Source: DASUFI01 sp036274635 (GTDB lineage Bacteria > Planctomycetota > B15-G4). Taken from it: DNA of 7,861 nt. Made by a program: the position numbers and the translations under genes. The stretch is from positions 1-7,861 of the forward strand of contig DASUFI010000205.1 of NCBI GenBank assembly GCA_036274635.1. The letters run 5' to 3'. Numbering within the stretch: position 1 is the stretch's first letter; every line of letters starts with the position of its first letter. Positions 5,904 through 7,861 of this stretch are shown here, piece by piece. The notes under the pieces are model-generated. The model did not search any database and was not told the origin of the DNA. It worked only from the letters and a program-made list of their open reading frames with translations.

Positions 5904-5996
5904 CTCACCCCACCGCCTGCCAACACGGTCTCCACAAGGCCACGGGGGCGGCTCGAAGGACAGGCCACAGCGCAAGACCTTGTGCGGCAAGGGGTT
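5879..5996 (-). other. Nested inverted repeats upstream of the candidate small RNA
   Basis: Minus-strand AACCCCTTGC (5996-5987) can pair with GCGAGGGGTT (5888-5879), ten pairs with one G-U. Inside it CACAAGGTC (5984-5976) can pair with GGCCTTGTG (5941-5933), nine pairs with one U-G, and a further five-pair hairpin fits in the loop. The right arm overlaps the -10 and spacer of the promoter at 5903-5875, so the fold would be in transcripts coming from the TPR gene, not in the small RNA. Repeats of this length also arise by chance in GC-rich DNA. Apart from this and the other sites listed, the intergenic stretch 5751-6035 shows no gene. Confidence 0.25.
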
Positions 5997-6022
5997 CGGG
6001 GCCGCCACGCCCTTCTCGGATG

Positions 6023-6036
6023 GGCCCCGAGGGGCC
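6023..6036 (-). terminator. GC hairpin abutting the TPR-gene stop, possible weak terminator
   Basis: GGCCCCTCGGGGCC overlaps the last base of the TPR-gene stop codon and forms a five-pair GC stem with a four-base loop. No T-run follows, so it is at best a weak terminator or a 3' end stabiliser for the tyrS-TPR transcript. Confidence 0.35.
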
Positions 6037-7052
6037 TATCGGGGGCCGTCCAGCGGACGGAGACCCTGTGGACCACGATCGGGCACGGGCCGCGGCGTCC
6101 CGGTCTTCTCGGGCACGGGTGTCTGGCCACGGATGGTCTGCACCAGGGCCTGGAAGTCCGGCCGCTCGCGCAGGCTGCGCAGGTCGCCGTCCTCCAGCAT
6201 CCACGAGACGTCCGCAAAGCCCACGGCCCAGGCGGCCTTCAGGTGGTCCATGGCCTCGTCGGGCTTTCCCTGCAGGGCGGCGATGCAGGCCAGGTTGTAG
6301 TGCGCCCAGCGGGTCTCGCGCTGGCCCGGGAGCGCGTCGGTCAGCTTGCGGAACCACTCCGACGCGTGCTCGAAGTCGTCGAACTGCTGGTAGTGGTAGC
6401 CGATGTCGAAGGCCACCTGCCGCTTCCACGCCAGGTTGAGGTCGTCGTCCGAGTCGAGGGTGGGGTCGAGGATCAGATCCATCTGGCGCTGCACCCTGAA
6501 CTCCATCTCGCGGATCTTCTCGAGCACGCGCTGCGGCTCGCCGTCCTTGGCGAGGGCGAAGCGCGCGTGCTCCGAGCGGTCGGCACGCTGCGCCTGCTGG
6601 ATCGTGGCGGGCGAGTCGTCGCGGCCCAGGGCCTTGAAGAGGTCCTCGTCGATCCGCAGCTCCTCGTGCGCGGACATGACCAGCGGGTCGAGGGCGGCCA
6701 CGACCTCCGCGCCGCTGCCGGCCTCCTGCAGGGCCATGATGGCCATCACACGCAGCACATGGTTTAGGTCGGGGTCGTTCGCCAGCCTGGCGAGGTCGTC
6801 GAAGCGGTCCACCACCGACACGAACTGGCCGTCGTAGAAGCCCGGCACCCCGCCGTCGCGCAGCAGCAGCGCGAGACGGAAGGCCGTGTCGGGCACGGGG
6901 TCCAGTGGCCCGGGCTCGCGGGGCTGGGTGCCGCGATCGGCGTACCACGGGGAGGGCGCGGGAGCCTCGGCCGGCGGCGCGGTCGGGGGCGAGCTGTCCT
7001 GCGCCGCCGCGACGCCCAGCCCGGCCACGACCAGCGCCGTCGCGAGCTTCAT
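6036..7052 (-). CDS. Secreted TPR-like protein of unknown function, downstream of tyrS
   Basis: A 338-residue protein. A longer frame exists upstream, but the start at 7052 is chosen because the ATG overlaps the tyrS stop as ATGA, a perfect GGAGG lies 7 nt upstream, and the protein then begins with a textbook signal peptide (residues 1-17, cleavage near AAA/QD). A Pro/Ala-rich linker follows (about 20-40). The rest is helical. Two C-terminal segments, around 'FDIGYHYQQFDDFEHASEWFRK' (about 211-235) and 'HYNLACIAALQGKPDEAMDHL' (about 251-271), have the residue pattern of tetratricopeptide repeats, followed by the common 'LRERPDFQALV' ending. The protein would act outside the cytoplasm as a binding or scaffold protein. 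Pairing with tyrS looks like operon convenience, not shared function, because one product is cytoplasmic and the other exported. The start and export are confident; the role is unknown. Confidence 0.82.
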   Translation of the reverse strand: MKLATALVVAGLGVAAAQDSSPPTAPPAEAPAPSPWYADRGTQPREPGPLDPVPDTAFRLALLLRDGGVPGFYDGQFVSVVDRFDDLARLANDPDLNHVLRVMAIMALQEAGSGAEVVAALDPLVMSAHEELRIDEDLFKALGRDDSPATIQQAQRADRSEHARFALAKDGEPQRVLEKIREMEFRVQRQMDLILDPTLDSDDDLNLAWKRQVAFDIGYHYQQFDDFEHASEWFRKLTDALPGQRETRWAHYNLACIAALQGKPDEAMDHLKAAWAVGFADVSWMLEDGDLRSLRERPDFQALVQTIRGQTPVPEKTGTPRPVPDRGPQGLRPLDGPR

Positions 7053-7861
7053 GCCGGCACCTCCACGCGGTGGAAACGGCGCTTGCCCACCTGCAGGAGC
7101 ACGCTGGCGCCGCGCGGCAGGCGCGCCTGCTCGTCCGCGACGCGCTCGCCATCGACGCGCACGCCGCCCTCGCGCAGCAGGCGCCGCGCGGACGAGGCCG
7201 AGTCGGCCAGGGACAGGTGCTGGAGCACGCGCACGATCCACACTCCGTCCGCCTCCACCATCTCGGCCGGGAGACGCGCGCTGGGGATGTCGTCGGGCAG
7301 CCCCCGGTCGCGGAAGACCCGGTCGAACTCCTCCGCCGCGGCGCGGGCGGCCGGCTCGCCGTGGTAGCGGCCCGTGATGGCCAGGGCCAGCGCCGCCTTG
7401 GCGTCGCGCGGCGGCCCGGCGAGCAGCTGCGCCACGCGCTCGGGCGCCTCGCGCGTGGTCAGCCGGAAGTACTCGGGCATGACGGCGTCGGGGATGGACA
7501 TGGCCTTGCCGTACATCTCGCGCGGCGGGTCGGTGAGCGCGATGGAATTGCCGAGGCTCTTGGACATCTTCTGCACGCCGTCGAGGCCAGGCAGGATGGG
7601 CAGCGTGATGCAGACCTGCGGCTCCTTGCCCGCCTCCCGCATGAGGTCCCGCCCCACCAGCAGGTTGAAGGTCTGGTCCGTGCCGCCGATCTCGATGTCC
7701 GCGCCGATCTCCACGCTGTCCCTGGCCTGCATGAGCGGGTAGAGCAGCTCGTGCAGGCCCACCGGCGTGCCGGCGGCCAGGCGCTCCGCGAAGGTGTCGC
7801 GCTCGAGCATGCGCGCCACGGTCATGAAGGCGCCCAGCTTGATGGCGTCCATGAAGCCCAT
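7049..7861 (-). CDS. tyrS: Tyrosyl-tRNA synthetase, C-terminal two thirds (5' end outside window)
   Basis: The cytoplasmic enzyme that charges tRNA-Tyr with tyrosine using ATP. The visible 270 residues hold the hallmark blocks in order: 'FMTVARMLERDTF' (about 12-24), 'YPLMQARDSVEIGADIEIGG' with 'TDQTFNLLVGRDLM' (about 41-74, tyrosine-binding and Rossmann fold region), and KMSKS followed by LGN (KMSKS at 7570-7556). The KMSKS form instead of KFGKS indicates the second bacterial TyrRS type. A C-terminal S4 RNA-binding domain (about residues 206-268, 'SSARRLLREGGVRVDGERV') ends the protein. The N-terminal 130-150 residues, including the HIGH motif, lie beyond the window edge; the ATG at 7861 is an internal Met, not the start. 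The stop at 7049-7051 overlaps the next start as ATGA. Confidence 0.97.
   Translation of the reverse strand: MGFMDAIKLGAFMTVARMLERDTFAERLAAGTPVGLHELLYPLMQARDSVEIGADIEIGGTDQTFNLLVGRDLMREAGKEPQVCITLPILPGLDGVQKMSKSLGNSIALTDPPREMYGKAMSIPDAVMPEYFRLTTREAPERVAQLLAGPPRDAKAALALAITGRYHGEPAARAAAEEFDRVFRDRGLPDDIPSARLPAEMVEADGVWIVRVLQHLSLADSASSARRLLREGGVRVDGERVADEQARLPRGASVLLQVGKRRFHRVEVPA
7060..7064 (-). promoter_or_regulatory. Ribosome binding site inside the end of tyrS
   Basis: On the minus strand GGAGG (7064-7060) lies 7 nt before the ATG at 7052 and within the last codons of tyrS. It decides the start of the TPR-like gene and marks translational coupling through the ATGA overlap. Confidence 0.75.

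Noticed and set aside
5583..6008. Minus-strand frame of 141 codons bridging the intergenic region into the GGDEF gene
   Set aside because: It overlaps the GGDEF gene in another frame, runs through the terminator hairpin, and shows no domain, export signal or ribosome site.
5751..6035. tRNA, tmRNA, RNase P RNA or SRP RNA in the intergenic region
   Set aside because: No T-arm consensus, no GAGGAAAGTCC core, and no SRP tetraloop-and-GGAAG core on either strand.
5841..6767. Plus-strand frame of 308 codons opposite the TPR-like gene
   Set aside because: It lies opposite a gene with a signal peptide, a strong ribosome site and TPR patterning; its own translation has no recognisable motif.
6036..7241. 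Upstream start of the TPR-like gene at 7241
   Set aside because: It would overlap tyrS by 190 bases, whereas the ATG at 7052 has a GGAGG, an ATGA overlap and an immediate signal peptide.

Overview
The window is very GC-rich (about 70% by eye) and is filled with tightly packed genes whose third codon positions are almost all G or C. The best guess for the source is a high-GC Planctomycetota bacterium. Three things suggest this: the style of the secreted proteins (DUF1573, a Thr-type 'sulfatase', and an SGNH hydrolase with a Pro-rich linker and extra C-terminal domain), a short degenerate GGDEF protein whose N-terminus reads like planctomycete homologues, and the abundance of TPR-like and signal-peptide proteins. 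This is inference from protein style. No rRNA or other phylogenetic marker is complete here; tyrS is only partial. No mobile element, CRISPR array, tRNA or rRNA was seen.

Layout, left to right. (1) The 3' end of a TPR-like helical protein, plus strand (to 385). (2) Convergent to it, a small secreted or membrane-anchored protein of unknown function with a Gly-rich tail, minus strand (405-965). (3) A divergent intergenic region (966-1140), then a compact three-gene plus-strand operon: a secreted three-domain DUF1573 protein (1141-2298), an alkaline-phosphatase-superfamily enzyme of the sulfatase family with Thr at the catalytic position (2306-3853), and an SGNH/GDSL hydrolase (3850-5142). The gaps are 7 nt and a 4-nt GTGA overlap. 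All three proteins carry N-terminal export signals, so the operon probably makes a cell-envelope or extracellular module acting on esterified (phosphate/sulfate and acyl) polymers. (4) Six bases further on and convergent, a degenerate GGDEF-domain protein, minus strand (5149-5652). (5) A 383-bp gap without a convincing protein gene (5653-6035), which holds a sigma70-like promoter and a strong intrinsic terminator on the minus strand, together outlining a small RNA of about 150 nt or a regulated leader for the GGDEF gene. (6) A minus-strand pair: tyrosyl-tRNA synthetase (tyrS, 5' end outside the window) followed through a 4-nt ATGA overlap by a secreted TPR-like protein (6036-7052).

The points most worth following up are the RNA-sized transcription unit at 5715-5868, the GGDEF protein that has lost its catalytic motif but keeps an RxxD inhibitory-site motif (a candidate c-di-GMP receptor), and the envelope operon whose 'sulfatase' has Thr where sulfatases need Cys or Ser.
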